Shown here piece by piece: positions 26,519-35,616 of a stretch of 64,000 bases of DNA; within the stretch, counting starts at the first letter, position 1; each line of letters begins with the position of its first letter. Under the pieces are notes generated by a model. The model made no database searches and was not told the origin of the DNA. It worked only from the letters and a program-made list of their open reading frames with translations. The DNA is taken from NCBI GenBank assembly GCA_023432805.1, contig JAEYUG010000052.1:1-64000 (forward strand). Direction: 5' to 3'. The translations under genes and the position numbers were made by a program. This stretch comes from Bacteroidota bacterium. GTDB taxonomy: Bacteria > Bacteroidota > Ignavibacteria > SZUA-365.

Positions 26519-27844
26519 ATGTCCGATGTTGATGCCCCAGTGATCGCGAAGGTCCCCACCGTTGCCTTCGCCACGCTCGGCTGCAAGCTGAACTATGCTG
26601 AGACGATGACCTATGCCCGCCAGTTCCGCGAGCGGGGGTACGCCGTCGTCGATGCGCATGAGCGCGCCGATATCGTGGTGGTGAACACCTGCTCGGTCAC
26701 CGAGAATGCCGACCGGGAAGCGCGCAAACTCGTGCGGCAGGCGTTGCGCCGTTCGCCCGACACCTATGTCGTCGTGGTCGGCTGTTATGCCCAGCTGCGT
26801 CCCGAGCAGATCGCCTCGATCGAAGGTGTCGACCTTGTACTCGGCGCACGTGAGAAATTCGACATGCTCGCACACGTCGATGAAGTCCGCAAGAGCGGTC
26901 AGGCACGCGTGCTCGTCGGCGATGTGGCCGATGCAGACGACTTCGGTGCCGCGTACGCTGCCGATCCCGGCGACCGCACGCGCTCGTTTCTCAAGGTGCA
27001 GGACGGCTGCGATTACTCCTGCTCCTTCTGCACGATTCCCCTCGCACGCGGCACGAGCCGTTCGCTCGATGTCGGGCGCACAGTGCAGCATGCTCGCGAG
27101 ATTCTGGGGAAGGGATTCCGTGAAATCGTGCTCAGTGGCGTGAATGTCGGTGATTACGGGACGAAGATCGGAAGCTCCCTGGCCGAACTCGTCGACGCAA
27201 TCATCGCACTGCCAGGCGACTTCCGACTGCGCATCAGCTCGATCGAACCGAACCTGCTGACCGACGAGATCATCGCGATGGCCGTGGCATCACCGAAACT
27301 CTGTCCCCACTTCCATGTACCGCTGCAGTCGGGCAGTCCCGACATCCTGCGCGCAATGCGCCGCCGCTACAACCGTGAGCAGTACGCCGAGCGCATCAGC
27401 GCGGTGCGCAGGGCGCTTCCCCACGCCGGCATCGGCATTGACGTGATCGTCGGATTCCCCGGGGAAACCGAGGCGCAGTTCCTCGAGACGTATGCCTTCC
27501 TCGTCGACATTCCCTCCACTTACCTGCATGTGTTCAGCTACTCTGAGCGGCCCGACACGCACGCCATCACGCTCGGCGGCACGGTGCCCCATGCAGAGCG
27601 GTCGCGTCGCAGCCGCATGCTGCGCATCCTCTCGGACAAGAAGCGGCGTGCGTTCTACGAAGCCGAGGCCGGTGCCGTGCGACGCGTGCTCTTCGAGGCG
27701 AAGGAGGAAGACGGGCGCATCACCGGCTTTACCGAGAATCATGTGCGTGTGGGGGTGTCGCATGATCCGGCGCTTGCGAACACGCTGCAGACCGTGCACC
27801 TCGGAACAGTCGTGGGCGACGTCGTAATCGGAACACTGCGTTGA
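26519..27844 (+). CDS. mtaB: MtaB-type tRNA methylthiotransferase
   Basis: A 441-residue radical-SAM methylthiotransferase of the MiaB superfamily. The N-terminal UPF0004 domain has its cluster cysteines (LGCKLNYAE, VNTCSVTENAD, VGCYAQ), the radical-SAM core has CDYSCSFC, and a TRAM-like C-terminal end follows. The CKLN/AE version of the first motif and the SCSFCTIPLARG core fit the MtaB branch (2-methylthio of t6A37) better than MiaB or RimO. I chose ATG 26519 over a GTG- or ATG-led extension to 26465, which would reach back into the rpsA terminator. Confidence 0.85.
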   Translation: MSDVDAPVIAKVPTVAFATLGCKLNYAETMTYARQFRERGYAVVDAHERADIVVVNTCSVTENADREARKLVRQALRRSPDTYVVVVGCYAQLRPEQIASIEGVDLVLGAREKFDMLAHVDEVRKSGQARVLVGDVADADDFGAAYAADPGDRTRSFLKVQDGCDYSCSFCTIPLARGTSRSLDVGRTVQHAREILGKGFREIVLSGVNVGDYGTKIGSSLAELVDAIIALPGDFRLRISSIEPNLLTDEIIAMAVASPKLCPHFHVPLQSGSPDILRAMRRRYNREQYAERISAVRRALPHAGIGIDVIVGFPGETEAQFLETYAFLVDIPSTYLHVFSYSERPDTHAITLGGTVPHAERSRRSRMLRILSDKKRRAFYEAEAGAVRRVLFEAKEEDGRITGFTENHVRVGVSHDPALANTLQTVHLGTVVGDVVIGTLR

Positions 27845-27867
27845 CCGAAACACTGCACGTTGAATCC

Positions 27868-27899
27868 TTTGTGAATCGTGTTGCCATTTCGTAAGTTAC
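27868..27899 (+). promoter_or_regulatory. Promoter of the ffh-rpsP-rimM-trmD-rplS operon
   Basis: TTTG at 27868-27871, exactly 20 bases, then TAAGTTAC at 27892-27899. The predicted transcript start near 27905 leaves about 35 bases of leader before ffh at 27941. Confidence 0.58.
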
Positions 27900-27940
27900 G
27901 AGGCTTATGACGGAATGTCCCGTACTCGAGCCGATACTGC

Positions 27941-29272
27941 ATGTTTGAAAATCTGACCGATAAACTCGAAGGCGCGCTCAAGCGCATACGTGGTGACCAC
28001 CGCATCTCGGAAGGGAATGTGGAGGAATCGCTGCGCGAGGTGCGCCGTGCTTTGCTCGACGCGGACGTCAACTTCCAGGTTGTCAAGGACTTCATTGACA
28101 GCGTGAAGGACAGAGCGCTCGGGCAGGATGTACTCAAGAGCCTCACCCCCGGCCAGCAGATGGTCAAGGTGCTTTATGATGAACTCGTCGCGCTGATGGG
28201 CGGCGAGCGGGTGGATATCAACATTGCGAAGTCGGGTCCCACGATCATCATGGTCGCCGGTCTGCAGGGCTCTGGCAAGACGACATTCTGCTCGAAGCTC
28301 GCTCTGCAGCTCAAGGGACGCGGTCGGCATCCGCTGCTGGTGGCAGGCGACGTCTATCGTCCCGCCGCCATCGGACAGCTCAAGCAGCTTGCCGCGCAGA
28401 TCGATGTTCCCGTCTTCAGTGGTGACGAGAAGAACCCCGTCGCCATCGCCGAAGAATCGCTCGACGTCGCGCGCCGCACAATGTGCGATACGATCATCAT
28501 CGATACCGCGGGTCGCCTGTCGATCGATGAGCAGATGATGCAGGAAGTCGCCGACATTAAGAGTCGCGTGCGTCCCACGGAAATCCTCTTCGTCGTCGAC
28601 GCGATGACGGGCCAGGATGCGGTCAACACGGCACGCGCTTTCCACGACCGGCTCGACTACGATGGCGTCGTGCTCACCAAGCTCGACGGCGACACGCGCG
28701 GCGGTGCTGCGTTGTCGATCCGCAAGGTCGTCGATGTGCCGATCAAGTTTGTCGGTGTCGGCGAAAAGCTCGATGCGCTCGAGCCCTTCCATCCCGATCG
28801 CATTGCCTCGCGCATCCTTGGCATGGGAGACATCCTCACCCTGGCCGAGAAGGCGCAGGAGCAGTTCGACGAGGACGAAGCCGAGAAGCTCGAACAAAAG
28901 ATGCGCAAGAACCAGTTCACGCTGGAGGATTTCTACGCGCAGATACAGCAGTTGAAGAAGATGGGATCCGTCTCCTCGATCATGGAGATGATTCCCGGGC
29001 TCGGCAAGGCGCTCAAGGGTGTGGATCTGGACGAGCGCTCGTTCGTCAAGGTCGAGGCGATGATACTCTCGATGACTCCCGACGAGCGTCGCATGCCGCA
29101 GATCATCAACGGAAGCCGCCGCAAGCGCATCGCTTCGGGCAGCGGCACGACGGTGCAGGATGTCAACCGCCTGCTCAAGCAGTTCACCGAGATGCAGAAG
29201 ATGATGAAGCGTTTGACGAAGGGCGGCATGCGCCAGTTCGCCAAGGGCATGATGAACCAGAAATTTTCCTAA
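27941..29272 (+). CDS. ffh: Signal recognition particle protein Ffh (SRP54)
   Basis: A 443-residue SRP GTPase that binds signal peptides emerging from ribosomes together with 4.5S RNA and delivers them to FtsY. N-terminal four-helix domain, then the G domain with GLQGSGKTTFCSKL, DTAGRLSID and TKLDGDTRGGAALS, then the methionine-rich M domain (KMGSVSSIMEMIPG ... MQKMMKRLTKGGM) that binds RNA and signal peptides. Length is normal. It heads the conserved ffh-rpsP-rimM-trmD-rplS group. The 4.5S RNA gene was not found in the window. Confidence 0.97.
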   Translation: MFENLTDKLEGALKRIRGDHRISEGNVEESLREVRRALLDADVNFQVVKDFIDSVKDRALGQDVLKSLTPGQQMVKVLYDELVALMGGERVDINIAKSGPTIIMVAGLQGSGKTTFCSKLALQLKGRGRHPLLVAGDVYRPAAIGQLKQLAAQIDVPVFSGDEKNPVAIAEESLDVARRTMCDTIIIDTAGRLSIDEQMMQEVADIKSRVRPTEILFVVDAMTGQDAVNTARAFHDRLDYDGVVLTKLDGDTRGGAALSIRKVVDVPIKFVGVGEKLDALEPFHPDRIASRILGMGDILTLAEKAQEQFDEDEAEKLEQKMRKNQFTLEDFYAQIQQLKKMGSVSSIMEMIPGLGKALKGVDLDERSFVKVEAMILSMTPDERRMPQIINGSRRKRIASGSGTTVQDVNRLLKQFTEMQKMMKRLTKGGMRQFAKGMMNQKFS

Positions 29273-29310
29273 GACGTATTCCTACTTCATTTACCGGAGG
29301 TTCTTTTCAC

Positions 29311-29718
29311 GTGGTAAAAATCCGTTTGCAGCGTCGCGGCCGTAAAAAGCTGCCTGTGTACAAGATCGTCGTGGCCGACAGCCGCGCCCCGCGCAATGGC
29401 CGCTTCATTGAAGCTCTCGGCCAGTATACCCCTCTCGCCGCTCCCGCCGGCATTTCGCTCGATGACGAGCGCGTCATGTACTGGCTCGGTGTCGGCGCAC
29501 AGCCGACCGAGACCGTGCGCAGCCTGCTCAGCCGTGAAGGCATCATGCTCCGTCTGCACCTGCAGCGCAAGGGCAAGAGTGCCGACGAAATCAATCAGCA
29601 GGTTTCCGAGTGGCGTTCCTCAAAGCAGGCTGCCCTGGCGTCGAAGGTCGCCAAGAAGCAGCTCCGCGCCGCACGCAAGAAGGCCGCCGAAGCAGCACCG
29701 CAGGAAGCGGGCGCATAA
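29311..29718 (+). CDS. rpsP: Ribosomal protein S16
   Basis: A 135-residue S16. The first 80 residues are the family core (VKIRLQRRGRKKLPVYKIVV, ADSRAPRNGRFIEALGQY). The last 50 form a basic, Ala- and Lys-rich tail common in Bacteroidota versions; E. coli S16 is only 82 residues. Translation starts at GTG 29311, preceded by CCGGAGG at a suitable distance. It follows ffh after 38 bases with no terminator, so they are co-transcribed. Confidence 0.96.
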   Translation: MVKIRLQRRGRKKLPVYKIVVADSRAPRNGRFIEALGQYTPLAAPAGISLDDERVMYWLGVGAQPTETVRSLLSREGIMLRLHLQRKGKSADEINQQVSEWRSSKQAALASKVAKKQLRAARKKAAEAAPQEAGA

Positions 29719-29808
29719 GACGCTGCGGGCCGCACGCATCCACATTCCCGTGCGGTCACCGCATCCTCTCACGCCCCCATCACACCACCGGACGCAACGC
29801 TCGAGCGC

Positions 29809-30330
29809 ATGGACCTCTGCCTGATCGCACGGATCACCGGTTTCCACGGCGTCAAGGGCGGTGTGACCGTCGAGGTGTATTCCGATGTGCGTGGTCGGTT
29901 CACCACCCTGCGCGATGTGCAGGCGGGACCCGATCCATCCCGACTCATTCCTCTCCGCATCACCGATGTGCGGGAAATGCCCCAGAAGACCGTTTTCACC
30001 TTCGAGGGGTATCCGACGCGGAATGATGTCGAGGCGATGCGCGGATGGTCCATCTACATTCCCGAGACAGAGATGGCGCCTCCTCCCGAGGGACGCCATT
30101 TCGTGCATGATCTGATCGGTTGTCTTGTACACGACACTGACGGGCGCATGCGCGGGACGGTGAAGGATGTGTACCTGATGCCGGCGCACGACGTCTACGG
30201 TGTCGAGACACCCGAGCGCGAAGTGCTCATCCCGGCGGTGCCCGAGTTCATCGTGTCTGTCGACACGGACGCGCGCATGATCGTCGTTCGACCCGTGCCG
30301 GGGCTGTTCGAAGAGATCGATGAGGATTGA
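29809..30330 (+). CDS. rimM: Ribosome maturation factor RimM
   Basis: A 173-residue RimM that binds the 30S head near S19 and aids 16S rRNA processing. The N-terminal RimM domain starts with the usual IARITGFHGVKGGVTVEVYSD, and the C-terminal PRC barrel has LIGCLVHDTDGRMRGTVKDVY and ends in VPEFIVSVD. It overlaps trmD by 11 bases. The 90-base gap after rpsP shows no hairpin of note. Confidence 0.93.
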   Translation: MDLCLIARITGFHGVKGGVTVEVYSDVRGRFTTLRDVQAGPDPSRLIPLRITDVREMPQKTVFTFEGYPTRNDVEAMRGWSIYIPETEMAPPPEGRHFVHDLIGCLVHDTDGRMRGTVKDVYLMPAHDVYGVETPEREVLIPAVPEFIVSVDTDARMIVVRPVPGLFEEIDED

Positions 30331-31066
30331 TGTCATCACGGGATTCCCGCGCCTGTTCGACGGTCCCCTGACCGAGAGCATTGTCAGGCGGGCCCGCGAG
30401 GCGGGGCATGTAGAGATCGCGATTCACGACCTGCGCGATTACACGCATGACAAGCATCGCTCCATCGACGACTCGCCGTATGGCGGCGGCGCAGGGATGG
30501 TACTCAGACCGGATCCGATCTTTGCATGCGTCGAGGCGCTGCGTGCTGAGCGCAGCTACGACGATGTGATTCTCACCACGCCGACCGGAGCGGTGTGGAC
30601 GCAGGCAACGGCCAACGATCTGTCGATGCGTACGGCGGTGATCATGATCTGCGGTCATTACAAGGGCGTGGATCAGCGCGTGATCGACGAACTGGTGACG
30701 CGCGAGATATCGATTGGTGATTTTGTATTGACCGGTGGCGAGCTTGCCGCGATGGTCATGATCGATTCGATGGTCCGCCTGATCCCCGGTGTGATCGGAG
30801 ACGGTGAGTCCCTGCTGACCGATTCGTTCATGACCGGATTGTTGGACTGCCCGCAGTACACGCGTCCCCCTGAATTTCGCGGCATGCCTGTCCCGGATGT
30901 GCTGCAGGGCGGTGACCACAAGGCGATTGCCGCCTGGCGCGAATTGCGCGCGATGGAGCTCACCGAGGCGCGGCGTCCGGATCTTTACGAGGCGTGGATG
31001 CAGCAGGGTGGACCGGCGCATCAGCCGAAAAAGCATCGTGCACGCACACGTGACACGCAGAAATAA
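30320..31066 (+). CDS. trmD: tRNA (guanine-N1-)-methyltransferase
   Basis: A 248-residue SPOUT-class enzyme that methylates G37 of tRNAs with a preceding G. The knot-forming motifs are present: DDSPYGGGAGMVLRPDPIF, ICGHYKGVDQRVID, and the SAM loop SIGDFVLTGGELAAMVMIDS, followed by the C-terminal substrate-binding domain (LLDCPQYTRPPEFRGMPVPDVLQGGDH). The short charged tail is unconserved. Overlap with rimM and 52-base spacing to rplS keep it in the ribosomal operon. Confidence 0.97.
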   Translation: MRIDVITGFPRLFDGPLTESIVRRAREAGHVEIAIHDLRDYTHDKHRSIDDSPYGGGAGMVLRPDPIFACVEALRAERSYDDVILTTPTGAVWTQATANDLSMRTAVIMICGHYKGVDQRVIDELVTREISIGDFVLTGGELAAMVMIDSMVRLIPGVIGDGESLLTDSFMTGLLDCPQYTRPPEFRGMPVPDVLQGGDHKAIAAWRELRAMELTEARRPDLYEAWMQQGGPAHQPKKHRARTRDTQK

Positions 31067-31118
31067 TGAAGAATCATCGTATATTACTTTCTTGATTTGA
31101 AGCAAGGAGCACACAGAG

Positions 31119-31457
31119 ATGAACAAACTCGATCTATTTGAACAGTCGCTCGTTCGCAGCGACCTTCCCGAGTTCTTCCCCGGCGATACGCTCAGTGTAT
31201 CGGTGCGTGTGGTTGAGGGCGAGAAGGAGCGTATACAGGAATTTCAGGGCATCGTGCTCTCGATTCGTGGTTCGGGCATGCGCAAGACCTTCACCATCCG
31301 CAAGATTTCGAATGGTGTCGGTGTCGAGCGCATCTTCCCCATCAATTCGCCGACCATCGCGAAGATCACAAAGGTGCGTACCGGCAACGTGCGTCGCGCG
31401 AAGCTGTTCTACCTTCGCCACCTTGCCGCCAAGCAGGTTCGCGCCAAGACGACCTGA
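31119..31457 (+). CDS. rplS: Ribosomal protein L19
   Basis: A 112-residue L19 at the 30S-50S interface. Conserved stretches include FFPGDTLSVSVRVVEGEKER, QEFQGIVLSIRGSGMRKTFT and the closing AKLFYLRHLAAKQVRAK. AAGGAG is ten bases before the ATG. An AT-rich patch just upstream (31070-31097) contains TATATTAC but lacks a TTG at 20 bases, so a separate promoter is doubtful. It closes the ffh operon; only weak GC hairpins and no T tract follow it. Confidence 0.97.
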   Translation: MNKLDLFEQSLVRSDLPEFFPGDTLSVSVRVVEGEKERIQEFQGIVLSIRGSGMRKTFTIRKISNGVGVERIFPINSPTIAKITKVRTGNVRRAKLFYLRHLAAKQVRAKTT

Positions 31458-31522
31458 TCGTGCCGCCCTTCCGGGCGCATGCAGACCGGAGCCACCTCCG
31501 GGTCGTCGGTTCCAGGTTTTCC

Positions 31523-31549
31523 CGAGAGACATGCGGTGCATGTCTCTCG
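31523..31549 (+). promoter_or_regulatory. Perfect 12-bp hairpin in the leader of the MqnA-like gene
   Basis: CGAGAGACATGC and GCATGTCTCTCG pair completely around a 3-base loop, 39 bases before the ATG at 31589. No T tract follows, so a simple terminator is unlikely. It could be an mRNA stability element, a weak end for rplS or a protein site. Confidence 0.5.
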
Positions 31550-31588
31550 CCATATCAGGACGTTCACCGCACTCCACGAGCCCTTGTC

Positions 31589-32395
31589 ATGATCGAGCTG
31601 CTGCTTCCAGAATCTCCCGAACTCGTCCCGTTCATCGAGGCGCTCACCGTCGAACTCCCACCTGTCGGCGCCGACATCGTGCGTGTGCCGATGGATGCAG
31701 CCGCCTGGCGGTTGCGCGAGAACGCATGCGACGCTGCATTCGTCTCTCCGGTCACCTATGCGCTCAGCGAAGGAGAGGTCTCACTGGTGGGGGGCGCGGT
31801 GTGCGCATCAGTCGGTGCCATGCACGAGGCTCTGCTCGTCTTCCGCGGCGGACTCGAGCGTATCGCAACCCTCGCGGTTCCTGCAACAGGAACGCTCGAC
31901 AGCATGCTCGCGCAGATCGTGCTGCGCGAGAAGTATGACATGCATCCTGTTGTCACCGTCTCGCAGGCACCATGGAGGGAGGCTCTCGCAACACACGAGG
32001 CAGTACTCGTGACAGGAGATGCCTTGCAGGAGCTGTCGATGCAGAGCCCCGCACTCGATCTCGGCGACGAATGGTACGACATGACACAGCTTCCGCTGGT
32101 GCGCGGCGTAGTGGGCGGGTGGAATCACCGTCTGACCGCGGACTTCGCCGATGCAGTCCAGCGTGCGGCATCGGAAGCCGATCGTCACGCCCTCCTTGCT
32201 CTGCAGGCAGCTTCCGATGGACGACTCTCGCCTGACGAGATGCACCTGATTCCACCCCATCGACGTTTCCTCATGGATGATGATGTACGTGAGGCGCTCG
32301 ACGCGTTCTTCCGCTTCGCATTCTATCACGGCCTGCATCGCGACATCCCGACCTTCAGCATCTGGTCGCCGGAACAAGGGGACGCTGCGTCGTGA
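31589..32395 (+). CDS. MqnA/MqnD-family (VitK2 biosynthesis-like) protein
   Basis: A 268-residue soluble protein with the two-lobe periplasmic-binding-like fold of the menaquinone (futalosine pathway) MqnA/MqnD family. Evidence is the family layout CDAAFVSPVTYA (the D-A-A/L-V-P segment), VCASVGAMHEALLVFRG, then the TGTLDSMLAQIVL segment in place of the usual S-x-T-S. MqnA is chorismate dehydratase; whether this copy has that activity is unclear because the Ser/Thr triad is altered. No other mqn gene is in the window. ATG 31589 is preferred to a long extension starting at 31460 through the hairpin. A substrate-binding protein of another pathway remains possible. Confidence 0.55.
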   Translation: MIELLLPESPELVPFIEALTVELPPVGADIVRVPMDAAAWRLRENACDAAFVSPVTYALSEGEVSLVGGAVCASVGAMHEALLVFRGGLERIATLAVPATGTLDSMLAQIVLREKYDMHPVVTVSQAPWREALATHEAVLVTGDALQELSMQSPALDLGDEWYDMTQLPLVRGVVGGWNHRLTADFADAVQRAASEADRHALLALQAASDGRLSPDEMHLIPPHRRFLMDDDVREALDAFFRFAFYHGLHRDIPTFSIWSPEQGDAAS

Positions 32396-32427
32396 CGAGG
32401 CGCGGGGCGGCCGTGGGGCGGCATCCC

Positions 32428-32458
32428 TTGATCTGTGCGCGCGTTCTCTCTACTTTGG
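32428..32458 (+). promoter_or_regulatory. Promoter of recN
   Basis: TTG at 32428-32430, exactly 20 bases, then TACTTTGG at 32451-32458. The predicted transcript start near 32464 leaves about 30 bases before the recN ATG. Confidence 0.55.
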
Positions 32459-32494
32459 CGCCGACCCGATTGTGAGACGTACCGAGACTGATGC

Positions 32495-34201
32495 ATGCTG
32501 ACTTCACTGATGATCCGGAACTTCGCGCTGATCGATGATCTGCGCATTGAATTTGCCGCCGGCTTGACCACGATGACCGGCGAAACGGGAGCGGGAAAAT
32601 CCATCGTCATCGACGCGCTGGGACTCGCGCTGGGTGAACGGGCCGACACGACGATGATACGTGACGGCGCGGACAAGGCGGTGATCGAGGCGGAATTCAC
32701 ATGCACTGATGCGATGCATGTTCGCGAGAGGGTGGAGGCGCTTGGTGCCGACTGGCAACCTGTGCTGATCCTGCGTCGCGAAGTGAGCACGCGCGGTACG
32801 AGCCGCTGCTTCATCAATGACACGCCGGTGACGGTGGGGGGACTCAAGGACATCGGCGATCGTCTTGTCGATATTCACGGGCAGCACGAGCATCAGTCCC
32901 TGCTGCGCGCAGAGGCGCATATCGACATCCTTGACGCACTCGGAAACCTTGGCACGCTCACGCACGAGTATGCGTTCCGACTCGAAGGATTTCTTGCGGC
33001 GCTCACCGAACTCGAGCGGGCACAGCGCAATCGGGACGCGATCGACGAACGCAGGCTCGTGATCGGCCACCAGCTGCAGGAACTCATTGCGCTCGATCCC
33101 AAACCCGATGAGGATGCGACGGTCGAACATGACTTGCGTATTTCCGAGCAGTCGGAACGTATTTCAACGCTCATCGCACAGGTGCTCGACACACTGTACG
33201 ATGGCGAACATTGCGTGGTCGATGCGCTCGGGCGCACGAATCGTGTTCTCGGCGAGCTGGGTGGGATCGATGTGTCGCTCGCACCACTCGCATCGGAGAT
33301 CGACGCGGCGCATGCCGACGTCGCAGATGTCGTACGCACGCTGCGCGCCTATGCCGAGCGTGTTGAATACCAGCCTGAGCGCTGCGAGGACCTGCGCCAC
33401 CGTCTCGCCGAGCTGACGGCGATGAAGCGCAAGTACCGCTGCACGATGGAAGAGCTCGTGCGCAAGCGCGTCGAACTCGCCGAGGAACTGGCGTCGCTCG
33501 AGAACATTGACGAACGAATCGCAGCGTTGGAGAAATCGGTTCACACCGCCCGTGACTTCGCATCCGCACAGGCCGTGAAGCTCACTGACGCGCGTCGCAA
33601 AGCTGCACGGCAGCTTGCGACCGCCGTCGTGCGCGAGTTGCGCGAACTGGGACTGCAGAACACCCGCTTCGACACCGTGATCACACCGCACCAGCATGCC
33701 GGTTCCGACGGCCGCTACCTTGTCGTTGAGAAGAAACGCGTGGCAGCGCTCGCGAATGGGTGCGACGATGTGGAATTCTACATCACGACGAATGTGGGCG
33801 AGGAGTTGAAGCCGCTCGCCCGCGTCGTGTCCGGTGGGGAAGTCTCGCGCATCATGCTCGCGCTCAAGTCGATCTTCGCCGGTTCCTCGCATGTGCCGGT
33901 CATGGTGTTCGACGAGATCGACACGGGTGTGAGCGGCAACATCGCACGCCGGGTGGGAATGGCCATGCGCCGTCTGGCGGCACATCATCAGATTATCGCC
34001 ATCACGCATCTTCCACAGATCGCCTCCGTCGGCACGACGCACCTCAAGGTCGAGAAACGCGTCATCGACAAACGCACGGTGACCAATGTACGGCAGCTTC
34101 CGCTGGAGGATCGCGAACACGAAATCGCCCGGCTGCTCAGTGCCGACACGGTCAGTGATGCGGCCCTGCGCAGCGCCCGGGAACTCCTCACCATCGATTG
34201 A
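32495..34201 (+). CDS. recN: DNA repair protein RecN
   Basis: A 568-residue SMC-like ATPase acting in recombinational repair of double-strand breaks. N-terminal Walker A (MTGETGAGKSIVIDALGLALGER), a glutamine-loop region (LVDIHGQHEHQSLL), a central coiled-coil of about 200 residues, and the C-terminal ABC half with VSGGEVSRIMLALK (signature) and VMVFDEIDTGVSG (Walker B), then the H-loop ITHLPQIA. Full length. Transcribed with cysS, four bases downstream. Upstream there is no SOS box that I recognise; regulation seems to be from the housekeeping promoter. Confidence 0.96.
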   Translation: MLTSLMIRNFALIDDLRIEFAAGLTTMTGETGAGKSIVIDALGLALGERADTTMIRDGADKAVIEAEFTCTDAMHVRERVEALGADWQPVLILRREVSTRGTSRCFINDTPVTVGGLKDIGDRLVDIHGQHEHQSLLRAEAHIDILDALGNLGTLTHEYAFRLEGFLAALTELERAQRNRDAIDERRLVIGHQLQELIALDPKPDEDATVEHDLRISEQSERISTLIAQVLDTLYDGEHCVVDALGRTNRVLGELGGIDVSLAPLASEIDAAHADVADVVRTLRAYAERVEYQPERCEDLRHRLAELTAMKRKYRCTMEELVRKRVELAEELASLENIDERIAALEKSVHTARDFASAQAVKLTDARRKAARQLATAVVRELRELGLQNTRFDTVITPHQHAGSDGRYLVVEKKRVAALANGCDDVEFYITTNVGEELKPLARVVSGGEVSRIMLALKSIFAGSSHVPVMVFDEIDTGVSGNIARRVGMAMRRLAAHHQIIAITHLPQIASVGTTHLKVEKRVIDKRTVTNVRQLPLEDREHEIARLLSADTVSDAALRSARELLTID

Positions 34202-34204
34202 ACC

Positions 34205-35602
34205 ATGTCCATCACGATCTACAACACCCTGACACGCACCCTCGAACCGTTCGAGCCATTGGAACCGGGTACGATGCGGATGTATGTGTGCGGTCCGACA
34301 GTCTATGACTTCTTCCACATCGGCAATGCGCGCTCGTTCGTCATGTCCGATGTCGTGCGGCGGTATTTCGAGTATCGCGGCCATGCGGTAACCTTCGTCA
34401 TGAATCTGACCGACGTCGACGACAAGATCATCCGTCGCGCCAACGAGCAGGGCGTCGCATCGTCGGAGATTGCCGAGACGTACGCGCAGGCGTTCCTCGA
34501 AGACGCGGCGCGACTGGGAATACGCCCCGCCACGGTGCACCCGCGCGCGACCGAGAACATGGACGGAATCATCGCCCACATCGAAGGGCTTGTCGCCAAC
34601 GGTTCCGCGTACGTAGTCGACGGCGACGTGTACTTCCGCGTCGCGTCGTTCCCGACATACGGCAGGCTCAGCGGCAAGAAGGTCGACGAACTCATCGCCG
34701 GAGCACGCGTTGAGGCCGATACGCGCAAGGAGAGCGCCGCCGACTTCGCGCTCTGGAAGAGTGCCAAGCCCGGCGAGCCGTTCTGGTCGTCGCCCTGGGG
34801 AGACGGGCGTCCCGGTTGGCACATCGAATGTTCGGTCATGTCGCAGAAACATCTCGGTGAAACCTTCGACATCCACGGCGGCGGCAATGATCTGATTTTT
34901 CCGCATCACGAGAACGAGATCGCGCAGAGCGAGGCGCTGACCCACCATCCCCTCGCACGCTACTGGATGCACTTCGGCTTTCTGAACATCGACAACGAAA
35001 AGATGTCGAAGAGCCTCGGCAACTTCTTCACCACGCGCGACCTGCTCGACCGCTACGCCCCGCAGACCCTGCGGTTCTTCTACCTGCAGACGCACTACCG
35101 GAGTCCCCTCAACTTCACCAGCGACGGGCTCGACGCCGCCGCGCGCGGCCTGCAGAAGCTCGACGCGCTCATGGCCTCACTCGAAACCACGGGCGCCGGC
35201 GCCGGCAGCTTCGACACCGCAGCCTACGAACAGCGCTTCATCGAGGCCGTCGACAACGACATCAACACACCAGCGGGACTCGGCGTCCTGTTCGAGTGCG
35301 TGCGAGACGCGAATGCCGTGTTGCGTGGTGGGGGATTGGATGCGTCATCGCGCCTCTCCCTTCAGTCCTTCATGCAGCGGACGGCCGGCGATATCTTCGG
35401 TGTTCTCGGTGGCACGACGCCCGATTCGTCGGAAGCCACGCATGCCGACGTTGAACAGCTTCTCGCCCTCATGATCGACGTCCGCGCACGCGCGCGCGCC
35501 GAGAAGCAGTGGGCGCTGTCCGATCTGATTCGCGACGGATTGCGCGACATCGGATTCACGCTCGAAGACGGGAAGTCCGGCACGACCTGGAAGCGCATCT
35601 GA
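34205..35602 (+). CDS. cysS: Cysteinyl-tRNA synthetase
   Basis: A 465-residue class I synthetase. The HIGH motif appears as FHIGNARSF, the KMSKS motif as NEKMSKSLGNF, and the zinc-binding Cys/His residues that select cysteine are found in MYVCGPTVYD, WHIECSVMS and GGNDLIFPHHENEIAQSE. The C-terminal DALR-like helical region is complete. It starts three bases after the recN stop. Confidence 0.97.
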   Translation: MSITIYNTLTRTLEPFEPLEPGTMRMYVCGPTVYDFFHIGNARSFVMSDVVRRYFEYRGHAVTFVMNLTDVDDKIIRRANEQGVASSEIAETYAQAFLEDAARLGIRPATVHPRATENMDGIIAHIEGLVANGSAYVVDGDVYFRVASFPTYGRLSGKKVDELIAGARVEADTRKESAADFALWKSAKPGEPFWSSPWGDGRPGWHIECSVMSQKHLGETFDIHGGGNDLIFPHHENEIAQSEALTHHPLARYWMHFGFLNIDNEKMSKSLGNFFTTRDLLDRYAPQTLRFFYLQTHYRSPLNFTSDGLDAAARGLQKLDALMASLETTGAGAGSFDTAAYEQRFIEAVDNDINTPAGLGVLFECVRDANAVLRGGGLDASSRLSLQSFMQRTAGDIFGVLGGTTPDSSEATHADVEQLLALMIDVRARARAEKQWALSDLIRDGLRDIGFTLEDGKSGTTWKRI

Positions 35603-35616
35603 CCACGGAGCACACG

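Noticed and set aside
31080..31087. TATATTAC before rplS as an internal promoter
   Set aside because: No TTG at 20 bases (the position reads GCA); rplS is more likely read from the ffh promoter.
33164..35095. 643-codon minus-strand frame across recN and cysS
   Set aside because: It crosses two well-supported genes on the other strand and has no recognisable motifs.
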